This document shows positions 37,304 to 46,299 of a stretch of 58,943 nucleotides of DNA, piece by piece. Positions within the stretch are counted from its first letter, which is position 1. The number at the start of each line of letters is the position of its first letter. This DNA comes from Candidatus Methylaffinis lahnbergensis (GTDB lineage Bacteria > Pseudomonadota > Alphaproteobacteria > Rhizobiales > Beijerinckiaceae), in NCBI GenBank assembly GCA_002890675.1, contig PEFW01000014.1, forward strand, positions 1-58,943, read 5' to 3'. The translations under genes were made by a program, and so were the position numbers. The notes under the pieces were generated by a model that saw nothing but the letters and a program-made list of their open reading frames with translations, ran no database searches and had not been told where the DNA came from.

Positions 37304-38368
37304 ATGAACAATCTGATCGCAAGCTATACACGGCTGACATCACATGTTTATCAGTCGTGGTACGCAATTCCGATCCGCGTCATCGTTGGCTATGGCTTCA
37401 TGGAACATGGCTACGCGAAAATCATGCACGGGCCGGAAAGCTTTACGACAATTCTGCATGCGCTGGGAATGCCCGCACCTGGCTTGTTGGCTTGGGCGAC
37501 AATTCTCATCGAACTGTTCGGCGGCCTGGCTGTATTCCTGGGTGCCTTCATACCGATCGTCAGCATACCGATGGCAATCGTGCTGTTCGTGGCGATCTTT
37601 ACGGTCCACCTACCGAACGGGTTCAGCTCAATCAAATTGCTGTCCGTAGATGCTGCAGGCGCGCATTTTGGTCAGCCTGGATATGAGACTGATCTTCTCT
37701 ATTTTGCAGGGCTCCTCGCACTTGTCCTCGGTGGCTCCGGCCCGCTCGCGTTCGACAATATCATTTTGCGGCGTTCTTCCAAAGCGACGAAAACAAAGAG
37801 TGTCCTCGGCGGTTGCATGATGGCTCTATTGGCAGTGGCGTCTGGGGCCGCTTATGCGCAGGTGAAGACAACCGAAATTGCCGCCGCCGAGAACGCAGGA
37901 CGGGTTGACGACGCAGAGGGCAACTTGCGGGTTCCCGCCGACTATCGCACCGCTTACCAGTTTTTGGGCAGCTGGGCGGTGGCCGCGGACCAAGGCCAGG
38001 GTTCGAAGGAGATGCATGTCGTTTACGCGTCGCCGGGCACGATCTCTGCCTATCGCCAAGATGGACGGTTCCCGGATGGCTCCGTGCTAGTGAAAGAGGT
38101 CTTTGAGACGACGACCGGAGCGATGACGACAGGCAATGTCAGCAGTGCCAAAATGTTGAAGGGCTGGTTCGTCATGATGAGGGATGGTAAAAATAGCCAT
38201 CCCGACAACAAGTTGTGGGGCGACGGCTGGGGTTGGTCGTGGTTCGATGCCGCCACGCCTTCAAAAACCACGTCGACAAACTACAAAGTGGATTGTCAAC
38301 CCTGCCACATACCGGCGCAAGCTTCCGATTGGATTTACGTCCAAGGTTATCCCGCGTTGAAGCAATGA
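37304..38368 (+). CDS. DoxX membrane domain fused to cytochrome P460
   Basis: A 354-aa fusion. Residues 20-150 are a DoxX domain with four helices (about 20-40, 60-80, 82-103, 128-149) and family residues such as VGYGFMEHGYAKI. Residues 160-185 look like an intact signal peptide: basic KATKTK, hydrophobic core GGCMMALLAVASG, and an AYA|Q cleavage site. Residues 205-354 are a P460 domain with RTAYQFLGSW, FPDGSVLVKEVF (K264) and haem-binding CQPCH at 331-335. The haem domain would be periplasmic, tethered or released by signal peptidase. DoxX proteins are subunits of membrane thiol/thiosulfate:quinone oxidoreductases; an electron-transfer role here is inference. Confidence 0.88.
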   Translation: MNNLIASYTRLTSHVYQSWYAIPIRVIVGYGFMEHGYAKIMHGPESFTTILHALGMPAPGLLAWATILIELFGGLAVFLGAFIPIVSIPMAIVLFVAIFTVHLPNGFSSIKLLSVDAAGAHFGQPGYETDLLYFAGLLALVLGGSGPLAFDNIILRRSSKATKTKSVLGGCMMALLAVASGAAYAQVKTTEIAAAENAGRVDDAEGNLRVPADYRTAYQFLGSWAVAADQGQGSKEMHVVYASPGTISAYRQDGRFPDGSVLVKEVFETTTGAMTTGNVSSAKMLKGWFVMMRDGKNSHPDNKLWGDGWGWSWFDAATPSKTTSTNYKVDCQPCHIPAQASDWIYVQGYPALKQ

Positions 38369-38396
38369 CACTGGCTTACGCGAGTAGAGGAGATAT

Positions 38397-38449
38397 GCGG
38401 AAGGACTCGGCCCTCTTTTCTCGAATGTGCCGCCGCGGCTCTCGTAACA
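38397..38449 (+). repeat. 53-bp repeat, second copy (oxidoreductase 3' end)
   Basis: Identical to 33179-33231. It is detached from any oxidoreductase gene and lies 28 bases after the DoxX-P460 stop, which suggests that an oxidoreductase gene once followed this ORF too or that the two loci recombined. Confidence 0.85.
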
Positions 38450-38554
38450 AAGGCAGGATCAAGGCGGTTTTGATCGCAGAGCTTCGGGTGTCGGGGCGTG
38501 AGATCGTGGGTTTTGGTGCGCACGAACGCACCCGAGCTAACCGGGCACGGTGCC

Positions 38555-38592
38555 ATGTTCAAGGAGCTGTTTGATGTTTAAGGAGCTGTTTG
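38555..38592 (+). repeat. 19-bp tandem duplication of a start region
   Basis: ATGTTCAAGGAGCTGTTTG (38555-38573) is followed directly by ATGTTTAAGGAGCTGTTTG (38574-38592), one mismatch. The first copy supplies AAGGAG as ribosome binding site for the second ATG. It also creates an eight-codon ORF (38555-38581) that stops just past that ATG. Confidence 0.85.
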
Positions 38593-39737
38593 ATGCACTC
38601 GGCATGGCGTTTGCCATGGGATGGGAAATCCTTTGGCCGCTCGTGCTCGGCTTTGCGCTCTCCGCCGTCATTCAGGCAATCGTCTCGCACCGGGAGATGA
38701 GCCGGCTATTACCGGACGACAGCCCGCGCTCGGTCAGCATCGCGCTGGCGCTCGGGGCCGCTTCCTCGTCCTGCTCCTACGCGGCCGTCGCGATTGCGCG
38801 ATCGATCTTTCGCAAAGGCGCAAACTTCACGGCTGCCATGGCCTTCGAGATGGCGTCCACCAACCTCGTTCTCGAGCTCAGCATCATCCTGATCGTGCTC
38901 ATGGGATGGCATTTCATGGCCGCTGAGGCGATCGCCGCGCCGATCATGGTCGCGATTCTCGCTCTCCTTTTCCGCCTATTCTTGCGGCCGCAACTCGTTC
39001 ACGCTGCAAAGGACCAGGCCGAGAAAGGCATTGCCGCGCGAATGGAGGGGCACGCCGAGATGGATATGTCGGTTCCCGCCGAAGGCTCGCTATGGCAGCG
39101 GATCACCTCAGACAGGGGAATGACTGCAATCAGCCACTATTTCGTCATGGACTGGGCTGCAGTCTGGATGGATATCGTCGGCGGCCTCGTAATCGCCGGA
39201 GCAATCGCCACCTGGGTCCCGCAGGATTTCTGGAATGGATTCTTCCTGACCGATCATCCGGTACTGGCTACGCTGTGGGGACCGATCGTCGGGCCACTCG
39301 TCGCTATCATTTCCTTCGTCTGCTCGGTCGGAAACATTCCCCTCGCTGCCGTGCTGTGGAACGGGGGCATCAGCTTCGGCGGCGTGCTTGCTTTTATCTT
39401 GGCCGACCTGATCGTCCTGCCGATTTTGAACATCTACCGCAAGTATTACGGGCTGAAGATGGCCGCGTTCCTGCTCGTCACATTCTATGTCGCGATGGCC
39501 GTCGCTGCCGTTGTTGTCGAAGGATTGTTCGGCGTCCTTGGTCTCATCCCCCGCGAGAATCAGGCGCGCGTCGTCGAGGCGACCGTCACGTGGAATTACA
39601 CGACGTGGCTCAATATTGGATTTCTTCTCATCGCGGCTTTTCTGGTGTGGCGGTTCGTCACAACCGACGGCATCGACATGCTGCGGATGATGAACAGGCC
39701 GGCACGCAGCGATGAGGCACATCACCACGTCCACTGA
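38574..39737 (+). CDS. ArsP/DUF318-type permease
   Basis: A 387-aa inner-membrane permease with about eight to ten helices. Two family landmarks are seen: ALGAASSSCSYAAVAIARSI with the SSCS motif, and ISFVCSVGNIPLAAVLWNGG with the second Cys. Relatives export methylated or aromatic arsenicals or act as uncharacterised metal(loid) permeases. A central cytoplasmic loop (residues about 140-185) and a His-rich tail (DEAHHHVH) may bind metal. ATG 38574 is chosen because of AAGGAG in the upstream duplicate. No ars genes are adjacent, so the substrate is open. Confidence 0.85.
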   Translation: MFKELFDALGMAFAMGWEILWPLVLGFALSAVIQAIVSHREMSRLLPDDSPRSVSIALALGAASSSCSYAAVAIARSIFRKGANFTAAMAFEMASTNLVLELSIILIVLMGWHFMAAEAIAAPIMVAILALLFRLFLRPQLVHAAKDQAEKGIAARMEGHAEMDMSVPAEGSLWQRITSDRGMTAISHYFVMDWAAVWMDIVGGLVIAGAIATWVPQDFWNGFFLTDHPVLATLWGPIVGPLVAIISFVCSVGNIPLAAVLWNGGISFGGVLAFILADLIVLPILNIYRKYYGLKMAAFLLVTFYVAMAVAAVVVEGLFGVLGLIPRENQARVVEATVTWNYTTWLNIGFLLIAAFLVWRFVTTDGIDMLRMMNRPARSDEAHHHVH

Positions 39738-39835
39738 GGCTCTCTCCGGCAATGATCCGTTCACGGCACCCTTGTTTACAAGTTACGCAAGCGCATCATG
39801 GGGGGTTACGGATCCATTTTTGAGGGAGAGCGGAG

Positions 39836-40531
39836 ATGTCCTTGGGCGATGCGAGCGTTGTTCTGGTCCATGGCGCCTGGGCTGACGGATCAAGCTGGGC
39901 AAAGGTTATCGGGCCGCTGGCGGCCGACGGTATCAAGGTGGTCGCGGCGCCGTTGCCGCTGACATCGTTCCACGATGATGTAGCGGCACTCGATCGCACG
40001 CTGGAGCGAGCAACGGGGTTGGTCGTTCTCGTCGGCCATGCTTATGCTGGCGCCGTCATCGCGGCGACGCGCGACGAGAAGGTAAAGGCACTCGTCTACG
40101 TGGCCGCTCTGGCTCCGGATGAGGGCGAAACCGTCGCCGACGTTTTCTACCGTGCCGAGCCCCACCTGCAGGCTCCCAAGTTAGCTCCCCACAAGCATGG
40201 TCTGATCTATCTGCCCGAGGAAGCCTTCGCCGCAGCCTTCGCCCAACATGCCCCCGTCGAGGAACAGGTCGTGCTGGCGGCGGTTCAGCGGCCAATCTCG
40301 CCCGCCTGCATCACGGTAGCGGTGGATCGACCGCTGTGGAAGGACCGTCCGACTTGGTTCCTCGTGGCGGAGCAGGATCACATGATCGTCCTTGAAACTC
40401 AGCGCTTCATGGCCTAGCGGATGCAGGCAAAGGTGCGCTCGTACCCCGTCGATCACACACCGATCGTCACCGCGCCCTCCGTCGTCGTGGACATTATTCG
40501 CGAGGCGATCGGCGAGGTGGTCGCAGGTTGA
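39836..40531 (+). pseudogene. Alpha/beta hydrolase with in-frame amber
   Basis: A 232-codon frame interrupted only by TAG at 40415-40417 (codon 194). The first part reads VVLVHGAWADGSSWAKVIGP and ALVYVAALAPDEGETVADVF. After the stop, RMQAKVRSYPVDHTPIVTAP completes the domain including the catalytic His (DHTP). The amber stands where relatives have Glu (RFMAERM). The nucleophile elbow is GHAYAG, with Ala where hydrolases have Ser, so classical esterase activity is not expected even with readthrough. It lies before a second hydrolase gene. Confidence 0.75.
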
Positions 40532-40657
40532 CCGCGACCAGTCTCGCACGGCTGCAAGACAGCAGAGCTGAAATTTGTCGTAACCATAGGAAGCGGCATT
40601 GACAGGGTCCGCGGTCGCCATCGATAAGGTTACGTCGTTTCGCAGAGGAAAAGCGCT

Positions 40658-41503
40658 ATGACCGCTATCAAGTATCGCACTGCCGATGTAGGTGGCTTTA
40701 ATCTCTTCTATCGTGAGGCGGGCGCGCCGGACGCTCCGAAGCTGTTGCTGCTTCATGGTTTTCCGAGCGCGAGCCATATGTTTCGCGATCTCATCCCACT
40801 TCTGGTCGATCGCTTCCACATGATCGCTCCCGACCTGCCGGGGTTCGGGAAGTCCGACATGCCGGGCCGCGGCTGCACCTTCGACCAGATCGCGGAGACG
40901 ATCGATCGCTTCACCGAAGTGGTCGGTTTCGAGCGCTTCGCGATCTACGTGTTCGACTACGGCGCGCCAACGGGCTTCCGACTGGCAACACGGCACCCAG
41001 AACGCATCACGGCCATCGTCTCGCAGAACGGGAACGCCTATGAAGAGGGGTTAAGCGATGGCTGGAATCCTATCCGAGCCTATTGGATGGACCCCTCGGA
41101 GCGCAACCGTACAGCGCTTCGTGCGTTCCTCTCCCCAGAAACGACGATCTGGCAGTATACGCACGGTGTCCCCGACACGATCTTGATTTCGCCAGACGGA
41201 TACTCGCTCGACAATTTCTACCTGGCGCGCCCCGGTGCGGATGAAGTTCAGCTCGATCTGTTCGGCGACTATAAAAACAACGTCGCGCTATATCCGGCCT
41301 TCCAGAACTACTTCCGCACACACAAGCCGCCGTTTCTTGCCGTATGGGGCAAGAACGATCCGTTCTTCCTGCCTGCAGGGGCCGAGGCGTTCAAACACGA
41401 CATTCCCGGTGCGGCGGTTCGCTTCTTCGATACGGGCCATTTCGCGCTGGAGACACACGCTTATGAGATCGCGGAGGCTATCCGCGACTTCCTCCCCCAC
41501 TGA
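40658..41503 (+). CDS. Alpha/beta hydrolase with Asp nucleophile
   Basis: A 281-aa protein of the epoxide hydrolase / haloalkane dehalogenase type. It has the oxyanion motif LLLHGFPSASHMFRDLIPLL, nucleophile elbow VFDYGAPTGFRLA with Asp in the nucleophile position, a cap domain rich in Trp/Tyr (about 130-215), GKNDPFF with the acid and TGHFALETHA with the His. Asp favours ester-intermediate hydrolysis of epoxides or C-halogen bonds over esterase activity. The substrate is unknown. It is followed 28 bases later by an MDR reductase, probably in one transcript. Confidence 0.88.
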   Translation: MTAIKYRTADVGGFNLFYREAGAPDAPKLLLLHGFPSASHMFRDLIPLLVDRFHMIAPDLPGFGKSDMPGRGCTFDQIAETIDRFTEVVGFERFAIYVFDYGAPTGFRLATRHPERITAIVSQNGNAYEEGLSDGWNPIRAYWMDPSERNRTALRAFLSPETTIWQYTHGVPDTILISPDGYSLDNFYLARPGADEVQLDLFGDYKNNVALYPAFQNYFRTHKPPFLAVWGKNDPFFLPAGAEAFKHDIPGAAVRFFDTGHFALETHAYEIAEAIRDFLPH

Positions 41504-41531
41504 ACCTCCACCTGTCATCTGGAGAACCGCC

Positions 41532-42506
41532 ATGCGTGCGATCGTCCTGGAGAAGTTCGGAGGCCTCGACAGCCTCATTTACAAAGAGATTCCGGATCCC
41601 GAGCCCAAAGCCGGCCACGTCGTCATCGAGATCAAGGCGTTCGGCATCAACCACGCCGAGATACATATGCGCCGCGGCGAGTGGGCAGAGGCGGCTCCGG
41701 TCAGCGGCATCGAATGCGTGGGCCTCGTGAAATCCTGTCCTGGCGGAGAATTCCCGGTCGGCGCGAAAGTGGCCGCCCTGATGGGCGGGCTCGGCCGCAC
41801 GATCAACGGCAGCTACGCCGAATATACCCGCGCACCGGTTTCCAACGTCGCATTGATAAAGGCGGACTTGCCGTGGGCCGTGCTTGCGGCGATTCCTGAA
41901 ACCTACGCGACTGCCTGGACCTGTCTGTTCCGCAATCTCGAGATCGAAAAGGGGCAGTTGCTCGTCATTCGCGGCGCCACCTCCTCATTCGGCCAAGCCG
42001 CGCTCAAGATGGCCGTCAATGCCGGAGCCCGGGTGATTGCGACGACCCGCAGTCGCGAACGCTTTTCCATGCTGGAGAAGCTCGGGTCCGAGCGCTGCGA
42101 AGTCGAGCGGCACGATCTGTCGAATCATATTGCCGAGACGAAGAGGATCGATTCGGTGCTCAACTTGGTGGGCAACAGCGTAGTGCTTGACTCCCTCACC
42201 ATGCTTCGCCGCGGCGGCCGTTCCTGCCTTGCCGGCTGGCTCGGCGGGCTGGATCCGATCCACGACTTCAATCCACTGCTGCAGATGGCGAGCGGCGTCT
42301 ATCTGACCTTCTTTGGCAGTTTCGTCTTCGGCACTCCGGGATTTCCGCTCTCTGACGTGCCCCTTCAACGGATTGCCGAGGACGTCGCGGCCGGCCTGCT
42401 CGACGTGAAGCCGGCCAGGATCTTCGGCTTCGAAGAGATCCATGAAGCTCACCGTGTCATGGAGGCCAACGAGGCCGGTGGAAAGATAGTCGTGGTCCGC
42501 GACTGA
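41532..42506 (+). CDS. Medium-chain zinc-independent alcohol dehydrogenase/quinone reductase
   Basis: A 324-aa NADPH-dependent MDR protein: MRAIVLEKFGGLDSLIYKEI, GHVVIEIKAFGINHAEIHMR, YAEYTRAPVSNVALIKADLP, and a cofactor region LLVIRGATSSFGQAALKMAV, where the usual GAAGGVG is altered to GATSSFG. No zinc ligands are seen, so it belongs with quinone oxidoreductase/enoyl reductase-like members. The start ATG 41532 follows GGAGA; the frame upstream overlaps the hydrolase gene and is not coding. It sits between the Asp-hydrolase and a truncated SDR, which hints at a catabolic set. Confidence 0.88.
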   Translation: MRAIVLEKFGGLDSLIYKEIPDPEPKAGHVVIEIKAFGINHAEIHMRRGEWAEAAPVSGIECVGLVKSCPGGEFPVGAKVAALMGGLGRTINGSYAEYTRAPVSNVALIKADLPWAVLAAIPETYATAWTCLFRNLEIEKGQLLVIRGATSSFGQAALKMAVNAGARVIATTRSRERFSMLEKLGSERCEVERHDLSNHIAETKRIDSVLNLVGNSVVLDSLTMLRRGGRSCLAGWLGGLDPIHDFNPLLQMASGVYLTFFGSFVFGTPGFPLSDVPLQRIAEDVAAGLLDVKPARIFGFEEIHEAHRVMEANEAGGKIVVVRD

Positions 42507-42532
42507 CGCTCACTTCAATCACGGAGGAACAG

Positions 42533-43006
42533 ATGGCGACGTCAGTTGCCATTGTCACAGGAGCCAGCCAAGGAATCGGTCGATCCACGGCTATCCGCCT
42601 CGCACGCGACTTTTCTGCGCTGGTTCTGGTTGCGCGGAGCCGTCCGAATCTGGAGCAGACGGCAGAGGCGGTAAAGGCGGCAGGTGCGGAAGCGCTAATC
42701 ATCGATATCGATTTAGCCCAGCCTCCGGCGGCAGAGACTGTGGTCGATCAAACCTTGGCTGTCTTCGGTCGTGTCGAGGCGCTCCTCAACATCGCGGGCG
42801 CCGTGCCGCAAATCGACCTATTCGAGATGACCGATGATGAGTGGGAGAGTGGGCTAGCGCTGAAGCTGCATGGCGCGCGGAGGTTGACGATTGCGGCGTG
42901 GCCGGCCTTGAAGGAGGCCAAGGGTTCTGTGGTCTTGATGTCGGGCAACTCCGCCTTGTTTCCGAAAGCGCCCTATGCGGCCGTCGCGCGTCCTAAAGCG
43001 TGTTGA
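42533..43006 (+). pseudogene. Short-chain dehydrogenase, 3' truncated
   Basis: A classical SDR start (VAIVTGASQGIGRSTAIRLA) with NIAGAVPQ (NAG-like) and VVLMSGNSALFPKAPYAAVA. The protein breaks off just after the presumed active-site Tyr, so the YxxxK lysine, the rest of the Rossmann fold and the C-terminus (about 100 residues) are missing. GGAGG precedes ATG 42533. The break marks the right edge of the accessory island, next to mdh. Confidence 0.75.
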
Positions 43007-43050
43007 GGTAAACCAAGGCCGGTCGCGGATTTGCCACTGCACCCGGGAAA

Positions 43051-44480
<1,430 letters not shown>

Positions 44481-44894
44481 TCAAAAAATCAAAACTAGAA
44501 CCGTCATTGGGCTGAGCCCGAGCACTGATAGCCACCACAGCAACATTGTGATATTATATTTGTTCTTTATATTTTTGTTTGTAATTTCCATATCTGGATA
44601 TGTCTTTTTAAGCCTAAAAAGGTTTGCAATAGTAAAAATTGGCAAAGCAACTACGAACACCCAAGGAATACGTCCATCCGTAGCATGGTCAAGCAAAAAC
44701 TCTAAACCCCTTTCCTTATCTCGCGGCAAACAATTCTCAGCCAGTAATCTCTCTGCCTGGTCAGCAAATCCACACCGAAGAATGAGTGTGGCCTTTCTAA
44801 GCCGATTTGTGAGAAAAGCATAGATAACAATCGCCGCTAAAAAGGCGAAATACCATTCAATCAGAGACCAAATCTCAATCGGAATGTTCGCCAT
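44481..44894 (-). CDS. Hypothetical membrane protein, AT-rich
   Basis: A 137-aa protein with three hydrophobic segments: WYFAFLAAIVIYAFLTN at the start, WVFVVALPIFTIANLF and MLLWWLSVLGLSPMTVLVLI at the end. A basic/acidic cytoplasmic loop (LRCGFADQAERLLAENCLPR) lies after the first. I do not recognise the family. It is far richer in A+T than the flanking core genes and follows the next small membrane gene by 23 bases, so the two are probably a co-acquired pair. Confidence 0.6.
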   Translation of the reverse strand: MANIPIEIWSLIEWYFAFLAAIVIYAFLTNRLRKATLILRCGFADQAERLLAENCLPRDKERGLEFLLDHATDGRIPWVFVVALPIFTIANLFRLKKTYPDMEITNKNIKNKYNITMLLWWLSVLGLSPMTVLVLIF

Positions 44895-44917
44895 TGCTTA
44901 CTTCTCGCTTTGCTCGA

Positions 44918-45178
44918 TTACGCACCGCAGTTATAAACGCGCTCCATCTGATAGGCCGCACGCGGGAGCATCAGCCATACGAGAAAAAGAGCAAGAACCG
45001 TAAGGACTATAAGAAACCCTGCGACGGTCACAAATGTCCACGGCGAATTCTCGGCAAATCGAACTACCTCCAGGGCAACATCTGGCCACTTCGCCCCTTC
45101 CACTGCTGCCAATTGCGCCAATAAAATTCCTGCCAAAAAATTTGTGAGGAGCTTAAATTTATCCTTGACTCCTGTCAA
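44918..45178 (-). CDS. Hypothetical small membrane protein
   Basis: An 86-aa protein with a central amphipathic region (EGAKWPDVALEVVRFAENSP) and one strong membrane segment (WTFVTVAGFLIVLTVLALFL). No family is recognised. It is first in an apparent two-gene unit with 44481-44894. Small two-gene membrane units of foreign composition can be toxin, immunity or phage-related modules, but nothing in the sequence decides this. Confidence 0.5.
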   Translation of the reverse strand: MTGVKDKFKLLTNFLAGILLAQLAAVEGAKWPDVALEVVRFAENSPWTFVTVAGFLIVLTVLALFLVWLMLPRAAYQMERVYNCGA

Positions 45179-45374
45179 ATTATTGCGAATTGGCCGAGAG
45201 CGAATCGGTCAAAAATGGCATTGGCATAGCCCTGGCTGCCTTATTCAAAAGAGCCCACTACCTGCCAGCGTCCTTTATTGACAAGCGGAGCGCGATCCGT
45301 ATGGTCGCGGCTTGCTCATCCCGCCCGGGTTTGGTCCGGGGCGCGCGCCTTGCGCCGCATGAAGGAACAACAAA

Positions 45375-45542
45375 ATGGCGAAGGCCGCAATGATCAAGAT
45401 CAAGCTTTTGTCCACGGCGGACACGGGCTATTTCTATGTGACCAAGAAAAACGCCCGCACCAAGACGGAAAAGCTGGCGTTCAAGAAATATGATCCGGTC
45501 GCCCGCAAGCACGTCGAATTCAAGGAAACCAAGATCAAGTAG
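45375..45542 (+). CDS. rpmG: 50S ribosomal protein L33
   Basis: A 55-aa ribosomal protein, [20 protein letters not shown] followed by [20 protein letters not shown] and [10 protein letters not shown]. It lacks the zinc-binding cysteines, the usual Cys-minus form of proteobacteria. GAAGGA upstream supports the start. It converges on recO with a 10-base gap. Confidence 0.97.
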   Translation: MAKAAMIKIKLLSTADTGYFYVTKKNARTKTEKLAFKKYDPVARKHVEFKETKIK

Positions 45543-45552
45543 TTTTTGAAGT

Positions 45553-46287
45553 TCACGCGGCCGAGCCGAAGCGCTTGGCGAGCTCGGCAAGATAGGCGCC
45601 GCGCGCCTCCGGCAAAGTTTGCCCGCGCGGGCCAAAAAGATCGCGCAGCAAAAAAAAGCCGGTCAGTCTGAAACCATTCCTTATGTCGGCGGCAGGCGGC
45701 GCCGCGATTTCGCCCCGCAGAAAAGCCGGCAGCGGCAGAAGCCGTGCTTTGTAGGGCTCGCCCGCGGCCTTCGACACAGCACGTCCGGACTTTGGCGACA
45801 CATAAACGAGATCGTCGGTGGCGCCGGTCGCGGCGCATGTCTCAAGATCGAGGCCGAACCCCATTTGGGCAAGAATCTCGGCCTCGAAGCGCACAATAAG
45901 CGGGGCCAAAATCTCTGGCCTGTCGATGCCGCCGGCGATCCGCATTGCCGTCTCGTAAAGCGCCGGATGCGGATCGCGCTCGGGGCCAAGGCGCAGCAAG
46001 GCCGCGACGAGACAAACCGCGTGCAGCGCTTCCGCGCTCGCCATCAAACGCGCCGTCCGCAATTGCACGGGCTCGACCGAAAACGTGCCGAGATGCTCGT
46101 CGAGCCGCGCCCGCCACACGAGCTCGGCGTAATTGCCTGGTTGCAGCAACGGCTGCATGCGCTTGGAGCGGCCGCCCCTGACAAGCCCAAAATGGCGGCC
46201 ATGCGCGCGCGTCATCGCCTCGACGATGACACTCGTCTCGCCATGCTTTTTTGTGCCGATGATGAGGCCGTCGTCCCGCCATTCCAT
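45553..46287 (-). CDS. recO: DNA repair protein RecO
   Basis: A 244-aa recombination mediator that, with RecF/RecR, loads RecA onto SSB-coated gaps. It has the N-terminal OB fold (WRDDGLIIGTKKHGETSVIV, GLVRGGRSKRMQPLLQPGNY) and the C-terminal helical region (RFEAEILAQMGFGLDLETCA). The usual zinc-finger cysteines are reduced to one (ETCAATG), as is common in alphaproteobacteria. ATG 46287 begins 12 bases after the quinone-reductase stop, so the two are likely co-transcribed. Confidence 0.95.
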   Translation of the reverse strand: MEWRDDGLIIGTKKHGETSVIVEAMTRAHGRHFGLVRGGRSKRMQPLLQPGNYAELVWRARLDEHLGTFSVEPVQLRTARLMASAEALHAVCLVAALLRLGPERDPHPALYETAMRIAGGIDRPEILAPLIVRFEAEILAQMGFGLDLETCAATGATDDLVYVSPKSGRAVSKAAGEPYKARLLPLPAFLRGEIAAPPAADIRNGFRLTGFFLLRDLFGPRGQTLPEARGAYLAELAKRFGSAA

Positions 46288-46299
46288 ATTTGCCGCCAG

